A DNA stretch of 64,000 nucleotides from Arthrobacter ulcerisalmonis (GCF_900609065.1 NZ_UXAU01000019.1:62001-126000), one strand, 5' to 3'. Positions 38,390 through 47,293 are shown, numbered from the stretch's first letter. Made by a program: numbers and translations. The notes: a model not told the origin generated them from the sequence alone.

Positions 38390-39130
38390 TTACTTTTCAG
38401 TATATTTCGCCAGCCGCCTGGCAGAGCGCGCGCTCAGTACCTTCGCGGTCCAGATCAGGACCAGTCCTACCACGAAGCACAGGATGGCTGTGTAGTTCAT
38501 GATGAACCGCAGCGGCCCCAGCTCGTCAGGAAACATGGGAAAGAACAAGGTGCCGATCGCGACAATTGAACCCAACCCGAAGAAGCCTGCCGCTACCCTG
38601 ACCATCATCGGGAGGTGCCTGTTGGCGGCAGCGCGCGCCAGTACGGGCAGGAGGGCCAGCGCGACGAACGCAGGGTAGGCGCGCCCCGCAGCGCCGTAAT
38701 ACTCCACCAACGCATAGTGCCAGGCGTCCCGCCCGGAAACCGAAACCAGGCCAGCGGACGATCCGGTGGAATCCATCACGGCGAAGATGGCGATGACAGC
38801 CAGTGAAGTAACTGCCAAAGCTACCTTGCCCACCGGGCCCGTCAGGGTTCTGTAGGCCCGGTCGTCACCAAACCCGCGGGTGGTGCGTACCCCCACAAAG
38901 AAAAGCGCTGCGAAGATGACGAAGCGCAACACCAGGTTGGCCAGGTTGAATCCACCCAGGACCTGATCGATGGCCACATAAGGAGCCTCGATGCTCAGCA
39001 GGATCGCCAAGGTCATTAGGCCGAAGATGCAGAACAGGGACCGATTCTCACCCCGGAGTGCGCTGGGAACCCTGGCAACGGCGGCCAACCCACAAGCGGC
39101 CAGTGTTACCCACTGAAGTACGGCTATCAT
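38390..39130 (-). CDS. Seven-helix membrane protein, paired with HTH regulator
   Basis: A 246-aa protein with about seven hydrophobic helices. Segments include VTLAACGLAAVARVPSALRG, EAPYVAIDQVLGGFNLANLV and HYALVEYYGAAGRAYPAF. It resembles the N-terminal membrane part of the MAB_1171c-like proteins found beside XRE regulators in actinobacteria, but lacks their C-terminal soluble region; this match is from memory and tentative. ATG at 39130 overlaps the regulator's stop in ATGA, so the two are translationally coupled and probably act together. Confidence 0.6.
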   Translation of the reverse strand: MIAVLQWVTLAACGLAAVARVPSALRGENRSLFCIFGLMTLAILLSIEAPYVAIDQVLGGFNLANLVLRFVIFAALFFVGVRTTRGFGDDRAYRTLTGPVGKVALAVTSLAVIAIFAVMDSTGSSAGLVSVSGRDAWHYALVEYYGAAGRAYPAFVALALLPVLARAAANRHLPMMVRVAAGFFGLGSIVAIGTLFFPMFPDELGPLRFIMNYTAILCFVVGLVLIWTAKVLSARSARRLAKYTEK

Positions 39131-39864
39131 CCCAGGTTCTCCCAAATTTTTTCTTGCTGATTGTGCTCGTGCTCCTGTCGCCGCAGGACTTTTTCAAGTG
39201 CCTGCAGGCGTTCACTGGCCAGGGCAGTGAGATCACTGGCAGAAAGTTCGTCGACGGCCGCCTGCCGGGCGCCCGGGGGCCAGCCAGCCTCCGACTCGGT
39301 AATCAGGCCGGTGGCAACCAGTCCACCCACGGGACCCACGCCAGCAGCGTGGGCGGTCGCCAGCGCCAATTCCGGGGTCAGTCGGTTGGCGGTCAGCTGC
39401 GCCGAGTAGTTCTGCGGGGCGATCCCGGTGGCGGCCGAGACGCGGTGCCGGACCTCGCCGTCGTCGATGGCATCTACCCAGTTCTTCACCGAGGTGGGAT
39501 GTGGCGGCGGGCTGGGGATGTGTCGGAGCGGGCTGCGGACCTGAGTTGCGTCAATCGCCGGCCGGGCCAGGACTGCGCGCAGGATGTCCGGCGTGGACAC
39601 CTGGCTGACCAATTCGGAGCGGGTGGGAGGCGGCAGTGGTCCGCCGAGTTCCCTGAACGGCTCGAAAGCAGCCAAAGCCGTCAGCGGGTTGATGCTGTAC
39701 GCGCGGCTGATGCTGACCACAGTGCCTTCGGCGACCTTCCCGCGAACCAGTTGCTGCGCCAGCGTGGTGCGCTTGATCCCGGACACCCGGCAGACATCGG
39801 CAGTGCTGACGCCGGGGGCAATGCCGTGCAACCAGCGCTGAAACGCTTTGGCAGGTAAGGGCAT
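39127..39864 (-). CDS. XRE-like regulator with duplicated helix-turn-helix region
   Basis: A 245-aa protein. Residues about 18-68 (STADVCRVSGIKRTTLAQQL then VVSISRAYSINPLTALAAF) form one XRE-like unit; residues about 125-190 (VRHRVSAATGIAPQNYSAQL then ELALATAHAAGVGPVGGLVA) look like a second, more divergent copy. The C-terminus is a charged helix (LQALEKVLRRQEHEHNQQEK) suited to dimerisation. It is first in a two-gene operon with the seven-helix protein. Two direct 12-mers at 39893-39928 may be its own operator. Confidence 0.7.
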   Translation of the reverse strand: MPLPAKAFQRWLHGIAPGVSTADVCRVSGIKRTTLAQQLVRGKVAEGTVVSISRAYSINPLTALAAFEPFRELGGPLPPPTRSELVSQVSTPDILRAVLARPAIDATQVRSPLRHIPSPPPHPTSVKNWVDAIDDGEVRHRVSAATGIAPQNYSAQLTANRLTPELALATAHAAGVGPVGGLVATGLITESEAGWPPGARQAAVDELSASDLTALASERLQALEKVLRRQEHEHNQQEKIWENLG

Positions 39865-39892
39865 AGGGATCTTTCAGGAGTGGAAGGTACCT

Positions 39893-39928
39893 CTCAATTT
39901 TACCCTGCTCCGCTCCCTCGATTTTACC
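39893..39928. promoter_or_regulatory. Direct 12-bp repeats upstream of the XRE-like gene
   Basis: CTCAATTTTACC (39893-39904) and CTCGATTTTACC (39917-39928), 11 of 12 identical, 24 bp apart (about two helical turns). They lie 29-64 bp ahead of the minus-strand regulator start, where its promoter would be, and stand out as AT-rich. Candidate autoregulatory sites. Confidence 0.55.
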
Positions 39929-39953
39929 TGCGGACCGAAGTCGAGTAGGGTTG

Positions 39954-40106
39954 ATGGTCGAGCCCGCTGGTCCGTACACCCCCCAAGTCCGGACCAGCGG
40001 GTTCTTTCATGCCTGCGGCCTGAACCCCCTCGAATTTCGCGCCAGCGCTGGCCACGGCGGGTGTCGGAAGCGGTGCCGTGCACCTGCTGGAAGGACTGAC
40101 CCATGA
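39954..40106 (+). CDS. Possible 50-codon leader peptide for the ABC-F gene
   Basis: ATG at 39954, preceded by GTAGGG, opens a 50-codon frame ending in TGA that overlaps the ABC-F ATG (ATGA at 40103-40106). It begins MVEPAGPYTPQVR and runs through both arms of the terminator hairpin. In GC-rich DNA a frame of this size can occur by chance, so it is supported mainly by the overlap and the hairpin. Confidence 0.4.
   Translation: MVEPAGPYTPQVRTSGFFHACGLNPLEFRASAGHGGCRKRCRAPAGRTDP
39963..40009 (+). terminator. Attenuator-like terminator in the ABC-F leader
   Basis: CCCGCTGGTCCG (39963-39974) pairs perfectly with CGGACCAGCGGG (39990-40001), followed by TTCTTTC. It lies 100 nt before the ABC-F start and is covered by a short reading frame (39954-40106), a layout expected for ribosome-dependent attenuation. 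Confidence 0.7.
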
Positions 40107-41758
40107 CTGCAACCCTGGTTGCCAAGGACGTTGCAGGCGGTCACGGCCACCGCCAGCTTTTTGCCAATCTCTCACTGACCGTCGCCCCGGGCGATGTTGT
40201 TGGCGTGGTGGGTGCCAATGGTGCCGGCAAGTCCACGCTGCTTCGGCTCCTGGCCGGCGTGGACCAGCCACAGGAAGGCACCGTGAGTCTGGCCCCAGCC
40301 GACGCGTTCGTTGGCTGGTTGCCGCAGGAGCACGAACGCGTGGCAGGTGAGACAGTGGCCGGTTACATCACCCGCCGCACCGGTTGCGCGCAGGCCACCG
40401 CAGAAATGGAGTCGACCGCAGAAGCGCTTGGCGTTGGAGCCCCCGGCGCTGACGATGAGTACGCCCGCGCCTTTGACCGGTGGATGGCATCAGGCGCTGC
40501 AGACCTCGACGACCGGATCCCGGCGGTGTTGGCCGAGTTGGGCCTGACCGCCGATGCCGACGCAGCCATGACGGGACTTTCGGGCGGGCAGGCGGCCCGC
40601 GTGGCCCTGGCAGCCTTACTGTTGAGCCGCTTCGATGTGGTGCTGCTGGACGAGCCCACCAACGACCTCGACCTTGCAGGCCTGGCCACCTTGGAAGCCT
40701 TCGTCAAAGGGCTGCGAGGCGGAGTGGTCCTGGTCAGCCACGACCGGGAATTCCTGGCTCGCTGCGTCACCACGGTGGTGGAGTTGGACCTGGCCCAAAA
40801 CGCTGTAGCGGTCTACGACGGCGGCTATGACGCCTTCCTCGAAGAACGCGCCGTGGCCAAGCGGCACGCGCGGGAAAAGTACGACGAATTTGCGGCCACC
40901 AAAGCGGACTTGGTGTCCCGGGCGCGGACGCAACGGGAGTGGAGCTCTCAAGGCGTGCGCAACGCCATGAAGAAGAGCCCTGACAACGACAAGATCCGCC
41001 GCGCGGCCAGCACAGAGTCCTCCGAAAAGCAGGCGCAGAAAGTGCGCCAGATGGAATCTCGAATCAACCGGCTGGACGTGGTGGAGGAGCCGCGGAAGGA
41101 ATGGCAGCTGCAGTTTTCGATCGGCAAGGCGCCGCGCTCCAGTGCTGTGGTGGCCACCCTGCGTAACGCGGTCATCACCCAGGGCGCTTTCACGCTGGGA
41201 CCAGTTAACCTGCAGCTGAACGCAGGCGAGCGCATCGGCATCACCGGCCCCAACGGTGCCGGAAAGTCCTCGCTCCTTCGCCTGCTGTTGGGAACCACCC
41301 CGCCGGACTCAGGCGACGCCAGCATGGGCGCCTCCGTAGCCGTGGGCGAAATCGACCAGGTGCGAGGCCTGCTGGCCGGGCACCTTACCCTCGCTGCCGC
41401 CGTCGAACGCGTCCTGGTAGACCTCACCCCGGCCGAAGTCAGAACCTTGCTCGCCAAGTTTGGGCTCAAGGCCGACCACACCTCCCGGCCGGTGGACTCC
41501 CTGTCGCCGGGCGAACGGACGCGGGCAGCGTTGGCGCTCCTGCAGGCGCGCGGCGTGAACCTGTTGGTCCTCGACGAACCGACCAACCACTTGGACCTCC
41601 CAGCCATCGAGCAGCTGGAAGAGGCGCTCGAAAGCTACGACGGCGCCCTGCTGCTGGTGACCCACGATCGCAGGCTGCTGGAGAACGTCCGGTTGGATGT
41701 ACGTTGGGATATGGACAATGGCGTCGTCACGGAGCAACACATCACGCATGGCCGCTAG
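40103..41758 (+). CDS. ABC-F family ATPase (ribosome-protection type)
   Basis: A 551-aa soluble protein with two ABC domains and no membrane segments. Domain 1: Walker A VGANGAGKST, signature LSGGQAARVAL, Walker B VVLLDEPTNDLDL. Domain 2: GPNGAGKSS, LSPGERTRAAL, LLVLDEPTNHLDL. The linker (about 235-345) is long and charged. This resembles actinobacterial antibiotic-resistance ABC-F proteins such as TlrC-type factors that displace drugs from the ribosome. A role in resistance is inferred; the attenuator-like leader supports drug-induced expression. Confidence 0.9.
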   Translation: MTATLVAKDVAGGHGHRQLFANLSLTVAPGDVVGVVGANGAGKSTLLRLLAGVDQPQEGTVSLAPADAFVGWLPQEHERVAGETVAGYITRRTGCAQATAEMESTAEALGVGAPGADDEYARAFDRWMASGAADLDDRIPAVLAELGLTADADAAMTGLSGGQAARVALAALLLSRFDVVLLDEPTNDLDLAGLATLEAFVKGLRGGVVLVSHDREFLARCVTTVVELDLAQNAVAVYDGGYDAFLEERAVAKRHAREKYDEFAATKADLVSRARTQREWSSQGVRNAMKKSPDNDKIRRAASTESSEKQAQKVRQMESRINRLDVVEEPRKEWQLQFSIGKAPRSSAVVATLRNAVITQGAFTLGPVNLQLNAGERIGITGPNGAGKSSLLRLLLGTTPPDSGDASMGASVAVGEIDQVRGLLAGHLTLAAAVERVLVDLTPAEVRTLLAKFGLKADHTSRPVDSLSPGERTRAALALLQARGVNLLVLDEPTNHLDLPAIEQLEEALESYDGALLLVTHDRRLLENVRLDVRWDMDNGVVTEQHITHGR

Positions 41759-41818
41759 GCATCACGGCTGGTTGGACCAATGGGGGATCATCGATAATCT
41801 AGGCGCGGAGCAATCACC

Positions 41819-43732
41819 ATGAGCATGGAACGGGTAGCCTGGGGCTCCCTCTATAACATCACCCGGGCAGAAAGCGGTTCAAAACCGTTCTCGAAAGTGA
41901 CCCTGAAGCGCGTGGTGGCCTTCGCCCGGCCCTACCGCAACAAGCTGATTGCCTTCGTCCTGCTGTCCGTCGCCATGGCATTCCTGGCGGTGGCAACGCC
42001 AGTTCTGGCCGGTCAGGTAGTGGACGCCATCGTGGCCAAGTCCGGCTTCGAGCTGATACTTCAACTTGCGCTGCTGATCGCCGTAGTGGCTGTAGCGGAG
42101 GCTGGGCTGGGCCTGGTGACCCGCTGGCTGTCGTCCCTGATCGGTGAAGGCGTGATCGTTGACCTGCGCACCCAGGTCTTCGACCATGTGCAGAAAATGC
42201 CGATCGCCTTCTTCACCCGCACCCGGACCGGCGCGTTGGTGAGCCGGTTGAACAACGATGTCATCGGTGCCCAGTCGGCTTTTGCCGGCACCCTCTCCGG
42301 GGTGGTCAGCAACGTGGTGGCGCTGATCCTGACCCTGATTGTCATGCTGGGCACGTCCTGGCAGGTCACAGTGTTGGCCATGATCCTGTTGCCAGTGTTC
42401 CTGGTCCCGGCCCGGCGGATGGGCTCCCGGCTCGCCGACCTGCGCCGTGAAGCCGCCGAGCACAACGCAGCCATGGGTACGCAAATGCCAGAGCGCTTCT
42501 CGGCGCCCGGCGCCACCCTGGTCAAGCTCTTTGGCCGGCCCGCCGATGAATCGCGGGAGTTCGCGCTCCGCGCCGGCCGCGTGCGCGATATCGGCGTCCG
42601 TACCGCCATGCTGCAGTTCACGTTCGTGACTGCCTTGACGCTGGTCTCTGCACTCGCCCTGGCGCTTGTCTATGGCATGGGTGGCTGGTTGGCCATTGGT
42701 GGACAGCTCGCCCCCGGCGACGTGGTGGTCCTGGCATTGCTGCTGACCAGGCTCTATGTCCCGCTGACGTCCCTGTCCAACGCTCGCGTGGAGATCATGA
42801 GCGCCCTGGTCAGCTTCGAGCGGGTCTTCGAAATCCTGGACCTCAAGCCGTTGATCCAGCAGAAACCGGAGGCTGTAGCGGTGCCCACCGGACCCGTTGC
42901 CGTGGAGTTCGACGCCGTCCGTTTCGGCTACCCCGCCGCGGACAAGGTCTCGCTCGCCTCCCTCGAAGACGTTGCCACCCTTGATACCCGTGGCGGCGAG
43001 GAAGTCCTGCACGGCATCAGCTTCCGGGTGGAACCGGGCCAAACGGTGGCCCTGGTGGGTTCCTCAGGAGCTGGCAAGTCAACCATCGCGCAGCTGCTGA
43101 CCCGCTTGTATGACGTTGAATCAGGTGCCGTCCGCCTCGGTGGTACAACCGCAGGAACGGGCACCGATCTGCGCGACCTGACCTTCGATTCACTGCGTGA
43201 CACGATTGGCATGGTCACCCAGGACGGCCACCTCTTCCATGAAAGCATCGCCTCAAACCTGCGGCTGGCACGGCCGGACGCCAGCGAAGCAGACATGTGG
43301 GAGGCCATCCGGCAGGCCCGGTTGGAGACGATGATCCGGTCTCTTCCCGATGGCCTGGACACCGTGGTGGGGGAGCGCGGCTACCGATTGTCCGGAGGCG
43401 AACGCCAACGGCTCACCATTGCCAGGTTGCTCCTCGCCCAGCCGCGCGTGGTGATCCTCGACGAGGCCACGGCCGCGCTGGACTCCACCAATGAGGCCGC
43501 CGTCCAGGCCGCGCTGGGCGCTGCGCTGGAAGGCAGGACAGCGGTGGTCATTGCCCACCGGCTCTCCACCATCCGGGCTGCAGACGCCATCCTGGTGGTG
43601 GAGGACGGCAGGATCGTGGAACGCGGCACGCACACCGACCTCCTGGTTGCCGATGGGCGCTACGCAGAGCTGTACCGGACCCAGTTTGCGGAGGCGACCG
43701 TCGTGGCGCAGGACGCGCTGCCGGAAGCCTAG
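41819..43732 (+). CDS. ABC exporter, fused permease-ATPase
   Basis: A 637-aa half-transporter with six membrane helices (about 35-330) containing FFTRTRTGALVSRLNNDV, and an ATPase domain with Walker A VGSSGAGKSTIAQLL, Q-loop MVTQDGHLFHESI, signature YRLSGGERQRLTIARLL, Walker B RVVILDEATAALD and H-loop VIAHRLSTIRAAD. It would act as a homodimer, exporting drugs or lipids; substrate unknown. ATG 41819 follows GGAG by 8 nt. It lies 60 bp after the ABC-F gene and could be co-transcribed. Confidence 0.92.
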   Translation: MSMERVAWGSLYNITRAESGSKPFSKVTLKRVVAFARPYRNKLIAFVLLSVAMAFLAVATPVLAGQVVDAIVAKSGFELILQLALLIAVVAVAEAGLGLVTRWLSSLIGEGVIVDLRTQVFDHVQKMPIAFFTRTRTGALVSRLNNDVIGAQSAFAGTLSGVVSNVVALILTLIVMLGTSWQVTVLAMILLPVFLVPARRMGSRLADLRREAAEHNAAMGTQMPERFSAPGATLVKLFGRPADESREFALRAGRVRDIGVRTAMLQFTFVTALTLVSALALALVYGMGGWLAIGGQLAPGDVVVLALLLTRLYVPLTSLSNARVEIMSALVSFERVFEILDLKPLIQQKPEAVAVPTGPVAVEFDAVRFGYPAADKVSLASLEDVATLDTRGGEEVLHGISFRVEPGQTVALVGSSGAGKSTIAQLLTRLYDVESGAVRLGGTTAGTGTDLRDLTFDSLRDTIGMVTQDGHLFHESIASNLRLARPDASEADMWEAIRQARLETMIRSLPDGLDTVVGERGYRLSGGERQRLTIARLLLAQPRVVILDEATAALDSTNEAAVQAALGAALEGRTAVVIAHRLSTIRAADAILVVEDGRIVERGTHTDLLVADGRYAELYRTQFAEATVVAQDALPEA

Positions 43733-43795
43733 GCAGCTGCCAGGTACTGCGGCCGGGGCACTGGCACGGCAGGAGTCTGTCAGCCTGGCACTGGC

Positions 43796-44254
43796 TTAGC
43801 CGCCCGGCTGTTTGGTCAGCGGCTGTTCCGTCCGCGGCCGGTCCGTCAGCGCGTCGGCACGGGTCAGCAGGGCTGGCAGGACATGTCTGGTCAGTAACGG
43901 CGCCAGATCAGTGGGCCAAGGGGCGTTGAGGTCCAGCCAACGAATTTCGACGATCTCCGCAGCGGGAGCAGCTGTCCACGCGCCAGGAGCCCGGAAGACT
44001 GTTGCTTCAATGTCCGTAGCCGCCTCATTGGCGGCGTCCGCGATCCACACGCCCAGGGTGATGAGCTCCTGCGGGCTGATGCTGATGCCCACTTCTTCGG
44101 CCAGTTCCCGCGCCGCGGCATGGACGGCAGATTCGCCCGGTTCGGGTTTGCCGCCCGGCTGCATGAACATGCTGGTACCACGTTTCCGAACAGTCAACAG
44201 CCGGCCGTCAGCATCGAAAACACAGACAGCGGAGACGATAATCCGAGCCCTCAC
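43796..44254 (-). CDS. NUDIX hydrolase
   Basis: A 152-aa pyrophosphohydrolase. The full Nudix box is present (GKPEPGESAVHAAARELAEE followed by VGI) and the preceding TSMFMQPGGK is typical of the MutT-like branch. Substrate cannot be assigned. GTG at 44254 overlaps the stop of the DUF6314 gene in GTGA, so they are translationally coupled. Confidence 0.92.
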   Translation of the reverse strand: MRARIIVSAVCVFDADGRLLTVRKRGTSMFMQPGGKPEPGESAVHAAARELAEEVGISISPQELITLGVWIADAANEAATDIEATVFRAPGAWTAAPAAEIVEIRWLDLNAPWPTDLAPLLTRHVLPALLTRADALTDRPRTEQPLTKQPGG

Positions 44255-44775
44255 GCTGGGCCGGCCGAAGTTCCAGGGACTTTGCGGGTGTCAGGCTCAC
44301 GTACGCCCGCTGGGGAACCTTGGAGTTGCAGCCTGGAGGTGAGGAGGTAGTCCTTCTGTGGACCTTGCACGTCCCAGGTATACCCAAAGCTGAATGTATC
44401 GCCATAGGTATACGCCACACGGTATGTGTCTGGATCGCACCAGTGCTGATCCGCCGCTGCGTTGGCGCTGAAGGACATCTGGTGGAAAGGGCGGCCGTCA
44501 GCGAAGAACACTGCCAGCGCATCGCTCCGTTGGGTGCTGCGAAGGAGGTAGGCCCGCGTGGCCGGACCCGAAAAGGTGGGCCAGCGGACGGTTCCTTCTT
44601 CGCGGAGTTCCAGGCCGCCGTCGTGCGTGGGCAGGAACCGGACCACGCCCGTGAAAGTTCCGTTGATCCTTGCCGTGCGGTCCAGGAGGTTGCGCTGCAC
44701 GGCCCACGTGCTGGGCGTCGACGCACCAGCTAAAAGGTAGGCCCGGAGATCGAAGTCTTCGGCGTGATGGTTCAA
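44251..44775 (-). CDS. DUF6314 family protein
   Basis: A 174-aa protein with the DUF6314 pattern: DLRAYLLAG near the start, STWAVQRNLLDR, RARINGTFTG-type beta strands and FHQMSFSANAAADQHWCDPD in the centre, ending with YTWDVQGPQKDYLL. The fold looks like a lipocalin-type barrel. It starts at TTG 44775, only 1 nt after the 3' end of tRNA-Arg, so its GAGGG ribosome site lies inside the tRNA sequence. Function unknown. Confidence 0.75.
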   Translation of the reverse strand: MNHHAEDFDLRAYLLAGASTPSTWAVQRNLLDRTARINGTFTGVVRFLPTHDGGLELREEGTVRWPTFSGPATRAYLLRSTQRSDALAVFFADGRPFHQMSFSANAAADQHWCDPDTYRVAYTYGDTFSFGYTWDVQGPQKDYLLTSRLQLQGSPAGVREPDTRKVPGTSAGPA

Positions 44776-44776
44776 G

Positions 44777-44849
44777 TGCCCTCGATTGGAATCGAACCAA
44801 CGACACCGGCTTTAGGAGAGCCGTGCTCTATCCACTGAGCTACGAGGGC
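44777..44849 (-). tRNA. tRNA-Arg (anticodon CCT)
   Basis: The minus strand reads GCCCTCGTAGCTCAGTGGAT at the 5' end, with a 7-bp acceptor stem GCCCTCG/CGAGGGC, an anticodon stem CGGCT/AGCCG around loop CTCCTAA (anticodon CCT, reading AGG) and GGTTCGATTCC in the T arm. The discriminator is A, and CCA is not encoded. It is 73 nt long. Confidence 0.97.
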
Positions 44850-44933
44850 GGGCAATCCGGTCGAATCGGCAAGCCGGTCCGGCCGGACACGGATACCAGC
44901 ATACAAGGTGTGGAGCCGTACTACGCTCAAAGC

Positions 44934-45686
44934 ATGAGTGCAGCCCCGATGGCCGGCCCCGCGTCGGCACGCGTTCCAGATACCACCTCTCTCCGCCACT
45001 ACGTGGGTGCGTGGGCTGTGCTCAGCGTGCTGCAGTATTTCGCGGCGGAGGCAATCGTGATCGCTGGCTGGGGTGGTCCGCGACCGTACAGCGTCCGGAC
45101 CGGATACATCAGCGACCTTGGGGCGCTGTCCTGCGGGATCTATGCCGGCAGGGACGTGTGTTCGCCGCTTAACTGGCTGATGAACATCTCGTTCGTGGCG
45201 CAGGGGCTGGGGATGATGCTCGGTGCGGCGTTGCTGACCTCGGCACTCCTCTGTGTGGCTGCGAGGCCTGACTGTCCCGTGGAACTGGGTCGCCGCCTGC
45301 CGTGGGTGGGAGCGTTCGTGGTCCGCGTTCTCACGGCTCTCGCTGGCACCGGCACCGTGGTAGTGGGGCTGGTACCGGAAGATGTGGGCTCACCGTGGCA
45401 TTTCATTGGCGCCGTCACGTACTTCCTGGCTGGCGCTGGTGCGTTGCTGGTACTGGGAATCCTCTGGCTGGGAAAAGCGCGGATGGCGTGGTTCCTGCTG
45501 GCCTGCGCCGTGGTGTCCCTCGCAGCTTTGGTGACCGGCGGCCTGACCGGGATGGACGTGCCGGAGCCCGGAACCCTGGAGCGGTTGATGGGGTATCCGG
45601 TGACCGTGGGCATGGCGGCAGCGGGCCTGGAAATTGCCCGTCAGGTGCGGCAACAGCGAAAGCTCCGCGCCGCCGTCGTGGGTTGA
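44934..45686 (+). CDS. DUF998 family membrane protein
   Basis: A 250-aa integral membrane protein with about six helices. Typical DUF998 features are YISDLGA (here GYISDLGALSCG), DVCSPLNWLMNISFVAQGLG, and VGLVPEDVGSPWHFIGAVTY. Family members have no established function. ATG at 44934 lacks a strong ribosome site. It is divergent from tRNA-Arg. Confidence 0.88.
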   Translation: MSAAPMAGPASARVPDTTSLRHYVGAWAVLSVLQYFAAEAIVIAGWGGPRPYSVRTGYISDLGALSCGIYAGRDVCSPLNWLMNISFVAQGLGMMLGAALLTSALLCVAARPDCPVELGRRLPWVGAFVVRVLTALAGTGTVVVGLVPEDVGSPWHFIGAVTYFLAGAGALLVLGILWLGKARMAWFLLACAVVSLAALVTGGLTGMDVPEPGTLERLMGYPVTVGMAAAGLEIARQVRQQRKLRAAVVG

Positions 45687-45692
45687 GCGGCC

Positions 45693-46340
45693 CTAACCGG
45701 CGGTAGCTGCGGACTTTCGTGACCGACGACGGCGGCCGCCCACCACAACGGCTGCACCACCGGCGAGCAGGCTGAGCACCAACAAAACCCAACCCGCAAC
45801 AGTCAGGACGGACGCCAAGGCCACCTGATCGCCGCTCGGCGCCGCGTTCGCCAACACCGAATCGATGGTCACGTTGGCCCAAAGCCGGACCACCACGAAC
45901 AGGAGTGGCAGCGCCCACAAAGCCCAACGAAGTGACTTCTTCGCCACGTTGGTGCCGATCAGGAGCAGCCAGGTGAAACCGAAAATCAGCGGGAAGAGGG
46001 TCCCGGCGGTTTTGTGGACAAAGTTCAGTTGACCCCGGGCGTCATCGTCCATGATGGTGCGGAGTTGGGCGATGTGGTTGGCATCGAAGCCGCCGAACAT
46101 TGAGTCCGGGATGGCCAAGCCGTCGGTCAGTTGGCGGAGCTGGTCAAGGGTCAACAGATGGACGTACCAGAAGAGGAACAGGCTGGCCACCACACCCGCG
46201 ATCAGGATGGTGTTGGTGTTGCTTTGGGCCTTTTGTGGGGTCCTGGCAGTGCTCGGATTGATGACCGCAGGAAGCTGATGCTGCGGCACCTCCGCCTTGG
46301 AGCCGTGCTTCTTGATTCGCTGCGCAGGAGTTTTGGACAT
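45693..46340 (-). CDS. Membrane protein of unknown function
   Basis: A 215-aa protein with a basic N-terminus (TPAQRIKKHGSKAE) and about four hydrophobic helices (ILIAGVVASLFLFWYVHLL, TLFPLIFGFTWLLLIG, ALWALPLLFVVVRLW, VAGWVLLVLSLLAGGAAVVV), ending in GGRRRRSRKS. Between helices 1 and 2 an extracellular loop is likely. No family was recognised. ATG at 46340 is preferred; 46361 would add seven residues. Confidence 0.65.
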   Translation of the reverse strand: MSKTPAQRIKKHGSKAEVPQHQLPAVINPSTARTPQKAQSNTNTILIAGVVASLFLFWYVHLLTLDQLRQLTDGLAIPDSMFGGFDANHIAQLRTIMDDDARGQLNFVHKTAGTLFPLIFGFTWLLLIGTNVAKKSLRWALWALPLLFVVVRLWANVTIDSVLANAAPSGDQVALASVLTVAGWVLLVLSLLAGGAAVVVGGRRRRSRKSAATAG

Positions 46341-46372
46341 GAGCCCATTATCCAGCCCCATAAACTGAAGTC

Positions 46373-47194
46373 ATGACCACCGGCAGGTACAGCGCAGTTG
46401 AACTCGACCCCACCTTGGATGACTACCAGTTGGCGGCGGCCCTGGTGCGGGAGGCTGGCAACCTGGCGCTCCTCATGCGGATGGGCGGCTTGAACGCACA
46501 GCAGAAGACGTCCGTGTCCGATGTGGTGACCGCCGCAGATCACGCCGCCGAAGCGTACGTCCTTGCCCAGCTGCAGCGTTGCAGGCCGGAGGATGGGATC
46601 CTCGGCGAGGAAGGGGCGTCCGTGCAGGGCAGCAGCGGCCGTACCTGGGTCATCGATCCTGTGGACGGCACATACAACTTCCTGCACGGATCCACCTACT
46701 GGTGCTCGGCGATCGCGCTGAAGGACAGCAACGACGTCGTGCTGGGGGCGATTTTCCAGCCTGAGGAGGACAAGTTGTGGCTTGGCGGCAAGGACCAGGC
46801 GGCAACCCTTAACGGCGATGTGCTGGACACTTTCCACGGTGATCGCAACAACACCACCGTTGCCGAGCTGGGTGCAGCTACCTACATCCACCCCACCTGG
46901 CTGATGGACCCCATGTGCGCCATGCCCTGGCACGCGGCAGCAACGTCGGCGGCGGCGCTGCGGATGTTGGGGTCAGGCTCGTGTGACCTGGGCAGAGTGG
47001 CAGATGGCCAGCTGGGTAGCTGGTTCCAGCACAGCTGCCCGGAGTGGGACTGGCTGCCCGGGAAGGCGATTGTCACGGCCGCTGGCGGCGCTGCGGACAC
47101 CGTCCGCGTCAACGGCCTGGACTGGTTCATCGCGGGCGGGACGACGGCGGTCAACGACCTCCGCGCGGCCCTCCGGTCCGGCTCCGTCGCCTGA
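46373..47194 (+). CDS. Inositol monophosphatase family protein
   Basis: A 273-aa magnesium-dependent phosphatase. Metal sites are in ILGEEG, WVIDPVDGTYNFLHG and PEWDWLPGKAIVTAAGG, the three IMPase signatures. Family members act on inositol phosphate or, in actinobacteria, histidinol phosphate (HisN); the sequence alone does not separate these. It is divergent from the preceding membrane protein, 32 bp between starts. Confidence 0.9.
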   Translation: MTTGRYSAVELDPTLDDYQLAAALVREAGNLALLMRMGGLNAQQKTSVSDVVTAADHAAEAYVLAQLQRCRPEDGILGEEGASVQGSSGRTWVIDPVDGTYNFLHGSTYWCSAIALKDSNDVVLGAIFQPEEDKLWLGGKDQAATLNGDVLDTFHGDRNNTTVAELGAATYIHPTWLMDPMCAMPWHAAATSAAALRMLGSGSCDLGRVADGQLGSWFQHSCPEWDWLPGKAIVTAAGGAADTVRVNGLDWFIAGGTTAVNDLRAALRSGSVA

Positions 47195-47293
47195 GGCTCC
47201 GCCCGAATTTGGGTGCCACGCCGCCACCTCTGCGGCGCGTTTTCCACAGGCTGGAAGTCCTTGTCGGTCCCACCAACTAGACTTGGAGGCACG

